From: Desulfovibrio sp. JY
GTDB taxonomy: Bacteria > Desulfobacterota > Desulfovibrionia > Desulfovibrionales > Desulfovibrionaceae
Length of the DNA: 64,000 nucleotides
Reading direction: 5' to 3'
Assembly: GCA_021730285.1 (NCBI GenBank)
Contig: CP082962.1
Span: 4,411,501-4,475,500 of the forward strand
The notes under the pieces are model-generated. The model made no database searches, was not told the origin of the DNA, and saw nothing but the letters and a program-made list of their open reading frames with translations. Every line of letters begins with the position of its first letter. The first letter of the stretch is position 1. This document shows, in pieces, positions 55,205 to 64,000 of the stretch. A program made the position numbers and the translations under genes.

Positions 55205-55644
55205 GAGGGCCTCCTGGATGCTGGGACAGGTCGCGCGTGAGGCATGTGTTTGTCATTTTCTAGCGCAGCCCGCCCCCCCTGTACAGCCCGACGCCGGTTA
55301 TGCGCCATACGGACGTTGCCGCCCTTTCCCAGAAGCCGGACGATCGAACTCTTCCCCGGGCCATCGCGCCAGTCCCCCCCGATGTGACATTTCTCTCTGC
55401 CGCAGGCGAAAATACTGTCATTTTTGTTCAATCGTTATTCTTTTGGTGTCTTACGCCACCATGGCAGCCCACTGGGGAAGAACCCATACGGAATTAGGGC
55501 TTTTATATTTGACGGACTTTCGGTAATCGGAAGGACATTCTCTATTCGAAGGTCTTCTCGCTGCAACAAAACCGGTTTTTACATATAAGCTACAACAATA
55601 CGAGACACCAGATGAGGGTACCGGATATGTCCACCAGGTCCCCA

Positions 55645-55671
55645 TAAGAATTTTTCCGTTGCAGCCGATAG
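55645..55671 (+). promoter_or_regulatory. sigma-28 (FliA) promoter of the first chemoreceptor
   Basis: TAAG (55645-55648), exactly 15 bp, GCCGATAG (55664-55671), against consensus TAAA-N15-GCCGATAA. It lies 39 nt before the ATG of the chemoreceptor. The rest of the 506-base gap 55205-55710 shows no gene. Confidence 0.8.
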
Positions 55672-55710
55672 CCAAGAATATCCCCCCCTGCATATCCAAG
55701 GAGGTAAGCC

Positions 55711-58044
55711 ATGCGCCGCATAGGCATCAACGCTGTCCTGACCGTTGCCGTCATTCTCTCGCTTTTCGCCGGCATCGCCGCATTGATCGTGTACGTCTCC
55801 GTATCGACGTTTTCCATTTCGACAACATTGCAGAAGAACGCCCTCCAGCAATCGGCGAAAAGCACGGCCGATGTCCTCGGGATGTTTATCGAAAACACGA
55901 AGGATGCCACTGAGAATCTCGCCATCCTGCCCGTCATGATCGAGGCCCTGAACGGTTCTCCGGAACGCGCCAGCAATTTGTTTAAAATTTATATCAACAA
56001 TTCCGATACGTTAAACGCGGCCATACTCATCGGAACCGACGGCAAGCCCGTGGCCGGCGAGATCAAGGGCGGCAGTGCCCTGGCCGCCTCGTATGCCGAC
56101 AGAAACTACTTCAAGGCGATCATGGCGGGCCAGAAGGAGTTCGTCAGCGATAAGATCGTCAAGGGGAAGAGCAGCGAGGCCATGATCTTCGTTGTGGCCC
56201 AGGCCGTGAAGGATGCCGGCGGCAAGACCGTGGGTGTGGTCATCCTGTGCCCGGATTGGCTGAAATTCACCAAGAAATACATCGATCCCGTCCGATTCGG
56301 GGAAACCGGTTACGGATTCGTCTATGACACCGAGGGCTATACCATCGCCCATGCCCTGGACAAGTCACGGATTCTTTCCACGACAAACGATCGCACCCGG
56401 GGACAGCAGGCGGCGCGGCTCAAAAACGGCATCATCGATTACAGCTACAAGGGAGACACAAAGTACATGGCCGTGGCCGAGGTCCCCCAGACGGGTTGGA
56501 CGGTCTGCATGTCCGCCGCGGAATCCGAGATGTCGAACCTGGCCGCCGGACAGCGCAACATCCTGATTCTGGTCGGCGCGATCGTGCTGCTTGTCGTCGC
56601 GGCCGTCATCATCGTCTTCAACAAGCTGGTGGTCATCTCGCCGCTGACGGCCATCGGCCGGTTCACCGAAAAGGTCGCCAAGGGCGACCTGACCGCGCGC
56701 CTGTCCGGGAACTTCCGGTTCGAGCTGGCCGAACTGGCCCGAAACCTCGAGAGCATGGTGGCGGAGCTCAAAAACAAACTCGGCTTCTCCGAGGGCGTCA
56801 TGAAGGGCATCCCTACGCCCTGCGGCATCGTGGCCCCGGACTGCAACGTCCTCTGGGTCAACGACCACCTGTGCCGACTGCTGGAAAAAACCGGGACTCC
56901 CGAAAGCTACAAGGGACAGCGCTCGGGGTTGTTCTATTTAAACGACGACGCCAAGGAGACCTGCTCCGACAGGGCCATCCACGATCGCCGCGTCATCACC
57001 TCCGAAAACGAGTACGTCACCCCTTCGGGCAAAAAACTGCATATCAATGTCATCAGCACGCCCTTTTACGACATGGACGGCAACATGCTCGGCTCCATCT
57101 CCTTTTGGACCGACCAGACCGAAATCTACGAGCAGCAGCAGCGCATCGCCGCCCAAAACGCGTTGATGGCCGACGCCGCTTCCCGGGCGGCCGTCACCTC
57201 GGACCGCATGGCCTCGGCCTCCCAGGAGCTCTCGGCCCAGATCGAGCAGGCCAACCAGGGAGCCCAGGAACAAAACAACCGCGTCCAGGACACGGTCACG
57301 GCCGTGGAGGAAATGAACGCCACCATTCTGGAAGTGGCCAAAAACGCCGGCGACACCGCCCAGGGCGCCCAGACCGCCCGGGACAAGGCCCGCGAAGGCG
57401 CCGACCTCGTGGTCCAGGTGGTCGCGGCCGTGGGCACGGTCAGCGAAGCCTCGGCCAAGCTCAAGAACAACATGCGCGAGCTTGGCGAACAGGCCCACGG
57501 CATCGGCGCGGTGCTCGGCGTCATCTCCGACATCGCCGACCAGACGAACCTGCTGGCGCTCAATGCCGCCATCGAGGCCGCCCGAGCCGGCGAGGCCGGG
57601 CGCGGTTTCGCCGTGGTCGCCGACGAAGTGCGCAAGCTGGCCGAAAAGACCATGCACGCCACCAAGGAGGTCGGCGAGGCCATCACCGGCATCCAGCGCG
57701 GTACTTCCGAGACGGAACGCATGATGGACGAGGCGGCCGAGGCGGTCGGGCAGGCCACCGCCCTGGCCGAGCGCTCGGGCACGGCCCTGGCCGAGATCGT
57801 CTCCGTGGTCGAGTCCGCCGGTGATCAGGTCCGGGCCATCGCCACCGCCGCCGAACAGCAGTCGGCCACCTCGGAAGAGATCAACCGCTCCATCGAGGCC
57901 ATAAGCCGCATCGCCGCGGAAACCGCCGACGCCATGGGACAGTCCGCCCAGGCCATCACCGAAATGGCCGCCCAGGCCGAAAGCTTAAGCGCCCTTGTGG
58001 CCGAGATCGGCGGTTCAAGCGAAACGGCCGCCCTGCCCAAATAA
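55711..58044 (+). CDS. methyl-accepting chemotaxis protein with Cache and PAS domains
   Basis: 777-aa chemoreceptor. TM1 at about 9-31; periplasmic dCache domain 35-280 ([29 protein letters not shown]); TM2 about 284-306; HAMP 307-360; PAS about 365-475 ([20 protein letters not shown]); signalling domain 500-760 with the hairpin tip [35 protein letters not shown]. There is no CheR-binding pentapeptide at the C-terminus. AAGGAGGT precedes ATG 55711. A sigma-28 promoter links it to the motility regulon. Confidence 0.93.
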   Translation: MRRIGINAVLTVAVILSLFAGIAALIVYVSVSTFSISTTLQKNALQQSAKSTADVLGMFIENTKDATENLAILPVMIEALNGSPERASNLFKIYINNSDTLNAAILIGTDGKPVAGEIKGGSALAASYADRNYFKAIMAGQKEFVSDKIVKGKSSEAMIFVVAQAVKDAGGKTVGVVILCPDWLKFTKKYIDPVRFGETGYGFVYDTEGYTIAHALDKSRILSTTNDRTRGQQAARLKNGIIDYSYKGDTKYMAVAEVPQTGWTVCMSAAESEMSNLAAGQRNILILVGAIVLLVVAAVIIVFNKLVVISPLTAIGRFTEKVAKGDLTARLSGNFRFELAELARNLESMVAELKNKLGFSEGVMKGIPTPCGIVAPDCNVLWVNDHLCRLLEKTGTPESYKGQRSGLFYLNDDAKETCSDRAIHDRRVITSENEYVTPSGKKLHINVISTPFYDMDGNMLGSISFWTDQTEIYEQQQRIAAQNALMADAASRAAVTSDRMASASQELSAQIEQANQGAQEQNNRVQDTVTAVEEMNATILEVAKNAGDTAQGAQTARDKAREGADLVVQVVAAVGTVSEASAKLKNNMRELGEQAHGIGAVLGVISDIADQTNLLALNAAIEAARAGEAGRGFAVVADEVRKLAEKTMHATKEVGEAITGIQRGTSETERMMDEAAEAVGQATALAERSGTALAEIVSVVESAGDQVRAIATAAEQQSATSEEINRSIEAISRIAAETADAMGQSAQAITEMAAQAESLSALVAEIGGSSETAALPK

Positions 58045-58066
58045 CGCGACCAGACACCGCCAACGA

Positions 58067-58107
58067 CGCCCGCCCGATCCGGTTCGCACGGATCGCGCGG
58101 GCGTTTT
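58067..58107 (+). terminator. terminator between the two chemoreceptor genes
   Basis: CGCCCGCCCGATCC (58067-58080) pairs with GGATCGCGCGGGCG (58090-58103), one mismatch, followed by TTTT. Confidence 0.85.
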
Positions 58108-58289
58108 CCTTTCCCAGGCCGGGCTGGCGCACGCGCGCCTATTTTTCCGTGTCATTATTCCGTTTACCATTGCCCCCATTGCCACGCTTCAGTGTTTTCG
58201 GATACATTTCCATTCGTTTTGCAACGAGGAACAATCCCGTTTCAAGAACGTGGCACGAGTCCTCACGACTTCAGTTCCGGGAGGCATCC

Positions 58290-60626
58290 ATGCGCAAGGG
58301 CAGCGTCAACACGGTCCTCACCTTGCTTGTGGCCGGCTTTGTGCTGGCCGCCGTTCTCATTCTGGTGATCTACGTTTCCCGTTCCTCCCACCGCATGGCC
58401 ACCGACCTTGAGCAGGATTCCCTGATCCAGATGGCCAAGTCCTCGACCCGGACCCTGGAACTCTATCTCCAGGACGCGGCCGATGTGGCCAGAGCGCTAG
58501 CCACCCAGGACGCGGTGGTGGCCGGGCTGTCCGGCGATCCGAATCGCGCCAGGGAGCGCTTCCACAATTACATCGAAAGTTACGGCAACTATTGGGCCAT
58601 CTTCGCCTTCGACGACAAGGGCATGATCGTGGCCGGCTTCAACGCCGCGGGCAAGGACATGACCGGCGGCAACCGGGCCGACCGCAGCTATGTGCGGGGC
58701 GTGCTCGGCGGCAAGGATATGGTCTTCACCGACAAGGTCCTAAGCGCCCGCAGCGGCGAAACCCTTATCTTCGTCGTGGCCAAGGCCGTGCGCTCCAAGG
58801 ACGGAAAGCTCCTCGGCGGCGTGGCCGTGTGTCCCAAATGGAACTTTTTCACCAAGGATTTCATCGATCCCCTGCGCTTCGGGCATCGCGGCTACGGATT
58901 CGTCGTCGACGCCTCGGGCGTCATCATCGCCCATGCCACGGACAAGAGCGTCCTGCTGCAAAACCTGTCGGACCAGCCCTTCATCCGGCAGGCCCTGGAG
59001 CAAAAAAACGGCCTCGTCTCCTACGAATGGAAAGGCGAACGCAAATACATGGCCGTAAGCCAGGTGCCGGCGACGGGCTGGCTGGTGTGCATGACCGCCT
59101 ACGAATCCGAAATGACGGCCCTGGCCACCAGCCAACGCAACATGCTGCTGCTTATCGGCGGCTTGGTCCTGGCGGCGGTGGTCATCGGCATCTCCCTGGC
59201 CAACCGGGCCCTGGTGCTGCGGCCGCTGGCCGCTGTGGAACGGTTCACGGAGGCGGTCACGGGGGGGAATCTGCAGGCCACTCTCGAGGGCACCTTCCGC
59301 TTCGAGCTGGCCCATCTGGCCGCCAATCTGCGCGGCATGGTGGCCGAGCTCAAAAACAAGCTCGGCTTCGCCGAAGGCGTCCTCAACAGTTTGCCCCTCC
59401 CGGCCACCATTCTCGATGGGGATCGCAAAATTCTCTGGGTCAACCAGCATTCCTGCGACCTGTTGGAAAAAAAAGATGCGCCGGAGTCATACGTGGGCAT
59501 GACCTCGGGGCAATTTATTCTGGGCGACAGTCAAAAAAGTCCGATCGTCGACAAGGCCGTCACGGAAAAAATCAAGATCGCCACGACCACGGACCTAGCC
59601 GCCCCTTCCGGCAAGATCTATCACATCGCGGTGGACGCCTCGCCTATCTACGACATGGACGGAAACTTTCTCGGTGGCATGGTCTTTTGGACCGATATGA
59701 CCGCCATAAAGCTCCAGCACCAACAGATCGAAGCGCAAAATGCCGCCATCTCCGACGCCGCTTCCCGGGCGGCCGTCACCTCGGACCGCATGGCCTCGGC
59801 CTCCCAGGAGCTCTCGGCCCAGATCGAGCAGGCCAACCAGGGAGCCCAGGAGCAAAACAACCGTGTCCAGGACACGGTCACGGCCGTGGAGGAAATGAAC
59901 GCCACCATCCTGGAAGTGGCCAAAAACGCCGGCGACACCGCCCAGGGCGCCCAGACCGCCCGGGACAAGGCCCGCGAAGGCGCCGACCTCGTGGTCCAGG
60001 TGGTCGCGGCCGTGGGCACGGTCAGCGAGGCCTCGGCCAAGCTCAAGGTCAACATGCGCGAGCTTGGCGAACAGGCCCACGGCATCGGCGCCGTGCTCGG
60101 CGTCATCTCCGACATCGCCGACCAGACGAACCTGCTCGCCCTCAATGCCGCCATCGAGGCCGCCCGGGCCGGCGAGGCCGGACGCGGCTTCGCCGTGGTG
60201 GCCGATGAAGTGCGCAAGCTGGCCGAAAAGACCATGCACGCCACCAAGGAGGTCGGCGAGGCCATCATCGGCATCCAGCACGGTACTTCCGAGACGGAAC
60301 GCATGATGGACGAGGCGGCCGAGGCGGTCGGGCAAGCCACCGCCCTGGCCGAACGCTCGGGCACGGCCCTGGCCGAGATCGTCTCCGTGGTCGAGTCCGC
60401 CGGTGATCAGGTCCGGGCCATCGCCACCGCCGCCGAACAGCAGTCGGCCACCTCGGAAGAGATCAACCGCTCCATCGAGGCCATAAGCCGCATCGCCGCG
60501 GAAACCGCCGACGCCATGGGACAGTCCGCGAAGGCCATCGCCGAAATGGCCGCCCAGGCCGAAAGCCTGAGCTCCCTGGTGGCCGAGATCAGCGGTTCAA
60601 GCGCCCAGACCGCCCTGCCGGCCTGA
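58290..60626 (+). CDS. methyl-accepting chemotaxis protein, paralogue
   Basis: 778-aa chemoreceptor with the same architecture: TM1 about 8-30, Cache domain (FAFDDKGMIVAGFNAAGKDMTGGNRADRSY), TM2 about 286-305, HAMP, PAS (PLPATILDGDRKILWVNQHS), and a signalling domain nearly identical to the upstream receptor. ATG 58290 has GGGAGG upstream; the frame opens earlier (58149) without support. Upstream of it I see no sigma-28 motif like the one before the first receptor. The sensory halves have diverged, so ligands probably differ. Confidence 0.93.
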   Translation: MRKGSVNTVLTLLVAGFVLAAVLILVIYVSRSSHRMATDLEQDSLIQMAKSSTRTLELYLQDAADVARALATQDAVVAGLSGDPNRARERFHNYIESYGNYWAIFAFDDKGMIVAGFNAAGKDMTGGNRADRSYVRGVLGGKDMVFTDKVLSARSGETLIFVVAKAVRSKDGKLLGGVAVCPKWNFFTKDFIDPLRFGHRGYGFVVDASGVIIAHATDKSVLLQNLSDQPFIRQALEQKNGLVSYEWKGERKYMAVSQVPATGWLVCMTAYESEMTALATSQRNMLLLIGGLVLAAVVIGISLANRALVLRPLAAVERFTEAVTGGNLQATLEGTFRFELAHLAANLRGMVAELKNKLGFAEGVLNSLPLPATILDGDRKILWVNQHSCDLLEKKDAPESYVGMTSGQFILGDSQKSPIVDKAVTEKIKIATTTDLAAPSGKIYHIAVDASPIYDMDGNFLGGMVFWTDMTAIKLQHQQIEAQNAAISDAASRAAVTSDRMASASQELSAQIEQANQGAQEQNNRVQDTVTAVEEMNATILEVAKNAGDTAQGAQTARDKAREGADLVVQVVAAVGTVSEASAKLKVNMRELGEQAHGIGAVLGVISDIADQTNLLALNAAIEAARAGEAGRGFAVVADEVRKLAEKTMHATKEVGEAIIGIQHGTSETERMMDEAAEAVGQATALAERSGTALAEIVSVVESAGDQVRAIATAAEQQSATSEEINRSIEAISRIAAETADAMGQSAKAIAEMAAQAESLSSLVAEISGSSAQTALPA

Positions 60627-60647
60627 CCGGCCCCCGCGCCGTAACGA

Positions 60648-60687
60648 AAACCGCCGCCGGGGATGCGACCATCCCTGGCGGCGGTTT
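60648..60687 (+). terminator. terminator after the second chemoreceptor
   Basis: 18-bp stem with one G-T wobble: AAACCGCCGCCGGGGATG / CATCCCTGGCGGCGGTTT, followed by GCATTTT. The remaining 240 bases to purD show no gene. Confidence 0.85.
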
Positions 60688-60927
60688 GCATTTTACGGGC
60701 ATTGCGGCTAGTTTTCCGCCGCCGGCCGCAGGCGTCGCGCAGACGGCAAGACGCCAACATTTTCCGCGACAACCCGGGAACGGATTCGCATTTTCCCGGC
60801 CTGGCGCGGCCTGAAAAGCGGCCGGACACAAGGGCATCGGGCCCCGGCAGGCGTATCCCGCGCGGGTGCGTCGCCCCTTGGGGCCGCCGGAGCCATCTTC
60901 CTTCCTCAGGCATCAAGGAGGCGCGGC

Positions 60928-62208
60928 ATGCGCATACTGGTGGTCGGCTCGGGCGGGCGCGAGCACGCCCTGGCCCGCACGCTTGTCAAAAGTCCCGACG
61001 TTTCGGCGGTTCTGGCCGCTCCGGGCAACGGCGGCACGGCCGCCATCGGCGAAAACGTTCCGGTTGCCGACACGGACGTGCCGGGGCTGGTGGCCCTGGC
61101 CAGGGATCGGGGCGTGGATTTCGTGGTGACCGGGCCGGAAGCGCCGCTGGTGGCGGGCTTGCGGGAAGCCATGGAATCGGCCGGTGTGGCCTGCTTCGGT
61201 CCGGACGCCTACGCGGCCGGGCTCGAGGGCAGCAAGGCCTTTGCCAAGGAGATCATGGAGGCCGCCGGCGTCCCCACCGCCGCCTACGAGACCTTTACCG
61301 ACGCCAAGGCCGCCAGGGCCTACATCGAGGGCCTGGGCCGGCCGGTGGTGGTCAAGGCCGACGGTCTGGCCGCCGGCAAGGGCGTCACCGTGGCCCGGGA
61401 CACGGCCGAAGCCCTGGCCGCCGTGGACGAGGCCCTTGTCAAAGGCGCCTTCGGCCAGGCCGGAGCCAAGGTGGTGGTCGAGGAGCTGCTCGTCGGCGAG
61501 GAGGCCTCGTTTCTGGCCTTTTGCGACGGCAAGACGGCCGTGCCCATGACCGCCTGCCAGGACCACAAGGCCGTCTTCGACGGCGACCGCGGCCCCAATA
61601 CCGGCGGCATGGGGGCCTACTGCCCGGCTCCGGTGCTGCCGGCGAAGGACTACGCCGCAACCTGCGAACTGGTCATCACCCCCATTTTGCGCGAGATGGA
61701 AAGGCGCGGCCATCCCTTCACCGGCATTCTCTATGCCGGGCTGATGATGACCGAGGCCGGCCCCAAGGTGCTCGAATACAACGTGCGCTTCGGCGATCCG
61801 GAATGCCAGCCGCTTCTGGCGCGTCTCGACAGCCCGCTGCAGCCCATCCTGGCCGCCTGCCGGGCCGGGACGCTGACGCCGGAACTCGTGCGCTGGTCGC
61901 GCCAAAGCGCCCTGTGCGTGGTCATGGCCGCACCGGGCTATCCCGGCAGCTACCCCAAGGGCATGGCCATCACCGGCATCGAGGCGGCCGAGGCCGACCC
62001 GGCCGTCACCGTCTACCAGGCCGGCACCAGACGCGAGGGGAATACCATCGTCACGTCCGGCGGCCGGGTGCTCGGCGTCACGGCCCTTGGCGACACCCTG
62101 GCCACAGCCAAGGACGCCGCCTACGCCGCCTGCGCCAAAATCGATTTCAAGGGAGCCTTTTACCGCCGCGACATCGGCGACAAGGGCCTCAAACGGGAGG
62201 AACGGTAA
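60928..62208 (+). CDS. purD: phosphoribosylamine-glycine ligase
   Basis: 426-aa ATP-grasp enzyme of purine synthesis (GAR synthetase). N-terminal VVGSGGREHALA; ATP-grasp blocks GSKAFAKEIMEAAGVPTA, PVVVKADGLAAGKGV and TGILYAGLMMTEAGPKVLEYNVRFGDPECQ; C-terminal GYPGSYPKG. AAGGAGG lies ahead of ATG 60928. The length is normal, and purE starts immediately after its stop codon. Confidence 0.96.
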   Translation: MRILVVGSGGREHALARTLVKSPDVSAVLAAPGNGGTAAIGENVPVADTDVPGLVALARDRGVDFVVTGPEAPLVAGLREAMESAGVACFGPDAYAAGLEGSKAFAKEIMEAAGVPTAAYETFTDAKAARAYIEGLGRPVVVKADGLAAGKGVTVARDTAEALAAVDEALVKGAFGQAGAKVVVEELLVGEEASFLAFCDGKTAVPMTACQDHKAVFDGDRGPNTGGMGAYCPAPVLPAKDYAATCELVITPILREMERRGHPFTGILYAGLMMTEAGPKVLEYNVRFGDPECQPLLARLDSPLQPILAACRAGTLTPELVRWSRQSALCVVMAAPGYPGSYPKGMAITGIEAAEADPAVTVYQAGTRREGNTIVTSGGRVLGVTALGDTLATAKDAAYAACAKIDFKGAFYRRDIGDKGLKREER

Positions 62209-62697
62209 ATGCGCGTGGCCATATTCATCGGCTCGATTTCCGACGAGGAAAAAATGCGTCCCTGTTCCAAGGTGCTCGATTCGTTGGGTATCGAGCACCG
62301 CTTCACCGTCACCTCGGCCCACCGCACCGTGGAGCGCACCGAGCGTCTCATCCGCGAATGCGAGGAAGCCGGCTGCCAGGTGTTCATCTGCGCCGCCGGA
62401 CTGGCCGCCCATCTGGCCGGAGCCGTGGCGGCGCGCACGGTCAAGCCCGTCATCGGCGTGCCGCTTTCCGCCTCGGGCTCGGCCCTTGGCGGCATGGACG
62501 CCATGCTGTCCACGGTGCAGATGCCCCCGGGCTTTCCGGTGGCCACGGTCGCCCTCGACGGCGCCGGCGCGAAAAACGCCGCCTGGCTCGCCGCCTCCAT
62601 TCTGGCCCTTGGCGATCCGACTCTGGTCGGCCGCATCACGGCCGCCCGCGAGGGATTCGCCAAGGACGTGGAAACCGCCGCGGCCAAACTGCGGTAA
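62209..62697 (+). CDS. purE: N5-carboxyaminoimidazole ribonucleotide mutase (PurE)
   Basis: 162-aa enzyme. The phosphate-binding start is IFIGSISDEEKMRPCSKVLDSL, with SAHRTVERT (conserved Ser-Ala-His) and VIGVPLSASGSALGGMDAMLSTVQMPPGFPVATVALDG. ATG directly follows the purD stop (TAA then ATG), so the pair is coupled. Whether it acts as the class I mutase (needs PurK) or the class II carboxylase cannot be settled here; purK is not in the window. Confidence 0.92.
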   Translation: MRVAIFIGSISDEEKMRPCSKVLDSLGIEHRFTVTSAHRTVERTERLIRECEEAGCQVFICAAGLAAHLAGAVAARTVKPVIGVPLSASGSALGGMDAMLSTVQMPPGFPVATVALDGAGAKNAAWLAASILALGDPTLVGRITAAREGFAKDVETAAAKLR

Positions 62698-62811
62698 CCC
62701 CCGCACACCAGCCAAGCCTGCCCCGGCCCGCCGCAATCGACACGGTGCGGCCGGGGCAGACACGTCAACGCCACACCGGCGTGGAGACGAAGCCGCACAC
62801 CGCCGCTTGGG

Positions 62812-62841
62812 CAAAAAAAAAGCCCGGATGTTTTCCGGGCT
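62812..62841 (-). terminator. terminator of the mucR-like gene
   Basis: On the minus strand AGCCCGGA, 5-nt loop, TCCGGGCT, then nine T (62820-62812 are CA-flanked A run on the plus strand). It starts 26 nt after the gene stop. Confidence 0.92.
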
Positions 62842-62866
62842 GTTACGGATGCGGCATGGTGGAGCG

Positions 62867-63274
62867 CTATTTTTTCACGCGCTTTTCCCAAAGCTTCATC
62901 TCTTTCATCTTCTTGCGGCGTTCCCGTTGCAGCTCCTTGCACACAAGCGGCATGCCCTTGGGATATCCCCACTTCTCGCGGTAGGTGTCCGGCGTAAGCC
63001 CGAACTTGCCCAGATGCTTCTTGGTGAGGATCTTGAACGACTTGCCCGATTCCAGGCAAATGATGCTGCGCTCGCGCACGGCCTTTTTCGGATCGACGGG
63101 CGGCGTGGGGGCCTCGGCTTCGGTACCGCCCGGCAAGGCGGTGCCGGCGGAGACAATACCGCGAATATCATCAGAGAGCCGCCGCACCATGGAGGTGATC
63201 TCCTCCTCGGTCATGTTGCGAACACTGGCCTGAGCCTTGACGATCTCCAACGCTTCTTTCAAAAAGTCTTCCAT
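62867..63274 (-). CDS. MucR/Ros-family transcription regulator
   Basis: 135-aa regulator. An N-terminal helix region (LKEALEIVKAQASVRNMTEEEI) precedes the MucR domain SIICLESGKSFKILTKKHLGKFGLTPDTYREKWGYPKGMPLVCKEL, with the LTPxxYRxKW signature. The first zinc-type Cys (IICLESG) is present without the usual second Cys two residues on. The C-terminus is basic. GAAGGAGAGG precedes ATG 63274. MucR proteins bind AT-rich promoter DNA; its own upstream region is AT-rich. Confidence 0.9.
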   Translation of the reverse strand: MEDFLKEALEIVKAQASVRNMTEEEITSMVRRLSDDIRGIVSAGTALPGGTEAEAPTPPVDPKKAVRERSIICLESGKSFKILTKKHLGKFGLTPDTYREKWGYPKGMPLVCKELQRERRKKMKEMKLWEKRVKK

Positions 63275-63331
63275 AGCCTCTCCTTCATACGATATATGTT
63301 AACGGCATCTCCATGCCATTTCTCTATACAT

Positions 63332-63360
63332 ATAATACAACATCATGCAAGGCAAGTTAA
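63332..63360 (-). promoter_or_regulatory. candidate promoter of the mucR-like gene
   Basis: Minus strand TTAACT (63360-63355), 17-bp spacer, TATTAT (63337-63332). The -10 is good, the -35 weak. It lies in the AT-rich gap 63275-63598, which otherwise has no supported gene. Confidence 0.4.
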
Positions 63361-63598
63361 AAAAAATACAGACTTTGTCACGACTTCTCCGTCGACACCA
63401 CAGCCTCTGCAAAAAAACAAGACAGACGCTGAAACGTGCTTCAGCGACGCTTGCACAATACACTATGGCACGCGTCCGAAGACGCCTGCTACGGAATGGG
63501 TTGCCTCGGCCGGCAAGAACTTACAAGATAGCGTCTGGCTGGATGCGACGTTCGTGAGCCATCGCAGCCGATGAGGCAAAACGTTTGCGGCGCGTCGG

Positions 63599-64000
63599 TT
63601 ATCGCCGGACAGACTCGGGTGTGCTGCCTGCAATATCCTTGCGCCAGCAGCCCTGGACATAGCGGACGCCAAGGCGCTTGTATTCCTGGCGCTGTCCGCC
63701 GGAACTCACGTCCTCGACCGCCACGTCCATCAGCAGGTTGTCGGCGAAGGACAGCACCGAGGCCAGCAACTCCCGACGCTTGGCCGTATCCCAGTGCCAC
63801 GGCATGCGCCGGGGGGCCACGCGCAGGATATCGGCCGGCAGCATCTCCATGAAACGCGCCGGCGGGTTCTCGAGGTCGAAACCGTCGAGAAGAATGCGCG
63901 CCCCGGCCCGCTTGCAGTCGAGCAGCAGATTCAGGGCCCGGCCCGGATCGCCGTAAAGCCCGGCCACGTCGAACATCAAAATGGCCCGCCCGGGGTCGAG
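63599..64000 (-). CDS. degenerate EAL-domain protein, C-terminal end (cut by window edge)
   Basis: The open frame enters from the right edge and ends at 63599; about 133 codons are visible. The sequence matches the last part of EAL (cyclic di-GMP phosphodiesterase) domains: ILLDGFDLENPPARFMEMLPADILRVAP at the place of the usual DDFGTGYSSL...DILKID, and EYKRLGVRYVQGCW in place of GVDYVQGY. The Asp-Asp pair reads Asp-Gly and the catalytic Lys segment reads RVA, so hydrolysis is unlikely from this domain. It may be a cyclic di-GMP sensor or a protein-binding domain. Confidence 0.7.
   Translation of the reverse strand, partial: LDPGRAILMFDVAGLYGDPGRALNLLLDCKRAGARILLDGFDLENPPARFMEMLPADILRVAPRRMPWHWDTAKRRELLASVLSFADNLLMDVAVEDVSSGGQRQEYKRLGVRYVQGCWRKDIAGSTPESVRR

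Overview
The window is chromosomal DNA of a GC-rich anaerobe. Gene content and order (ispE, tRNA-Gln, prs, rplY, pth, carD, rho), a MucR-type regulator, a GHKL kinase-rich signalling load and the general codon style fit a Desulfovibrio-like sulfate reducer (Desulfovibrionaceae or Solidesulfovibrio). That placement is inferred from gene content, not from a marker search.

Left edge (1-4068): an AT-richer segment on the minus strand carries a large P-loop ATPase and, two bases after its stop, the start of a protein with an adenosine-deaminase-type H-x-H motif that runs off the window. I read this pair as a RADAR-like (rdrA-rdrB) anti-phage locus lying just beyond the 3' end of a tRNA-Arg(CCT), which is a classic island position. 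It is the most notable accessory feature.

4.2-13.4 kb: housekeeping block on the plus strand (HtrA protease, IspE, tRNA-Gln, Prs, L25, Pth, CarD, Rho, BepA-like metalloprotease). 13.5-24.2 kb: a 4-aminobutyrate-type catabolic locus. On the minus strand, gabT-livK-livH-livM-livG-livF-CBS is led by a good sigma-54 promoter with three copies of a palindrome upstream. The neighbouring gene is a GAFTGA-containing sigma-54 activator, followed by a plus-strand gabD-like dehydrogenase. 24.4-28.9 kb: AaeA/AaeX/AaeB-like efflux operon with a divergent TetR regulator.

29-37 kb: exopolysaccharide genes: a Wzy-like polymerase/ligase, a secreted glycoside-hydrolase-like protein with an EF-hand and tandem cysteine modules, an arylsulfotransferase-like propeller, and a Wzz/BY-kinase protein whose kinase motifs are eroded. 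37-44.7 kb: five translationally coupled or closely packed signalling genes (two related histidine kinases, a receiver, an HD-GYP receiver, and a receiver-PAS-kinase hybrid).

44.9-48.6 kb: queuosine precursor genes queC, queE, queD with divergent queF; a secreted phytase-like phosphatase; two tiny proteins. 48.6-55.2 kb: an IS1595-type element with an 8-bp target duplication, a U32-like protein, UvrA, and a flavodoxin-ferredoxin fusion with a small membrane protein. These genes are separated by copies of a repeated hairpin family, one of which the IS interrupts. 55.7-60.6 kb: two tandem chemoreceptors with almost identical signalling ends, the first with a sigma-28 promoter. 60.9-64 kb: purD-purE, a MucR regulator, and the end of a degenerate EAL-domain gene cut by the right edge.
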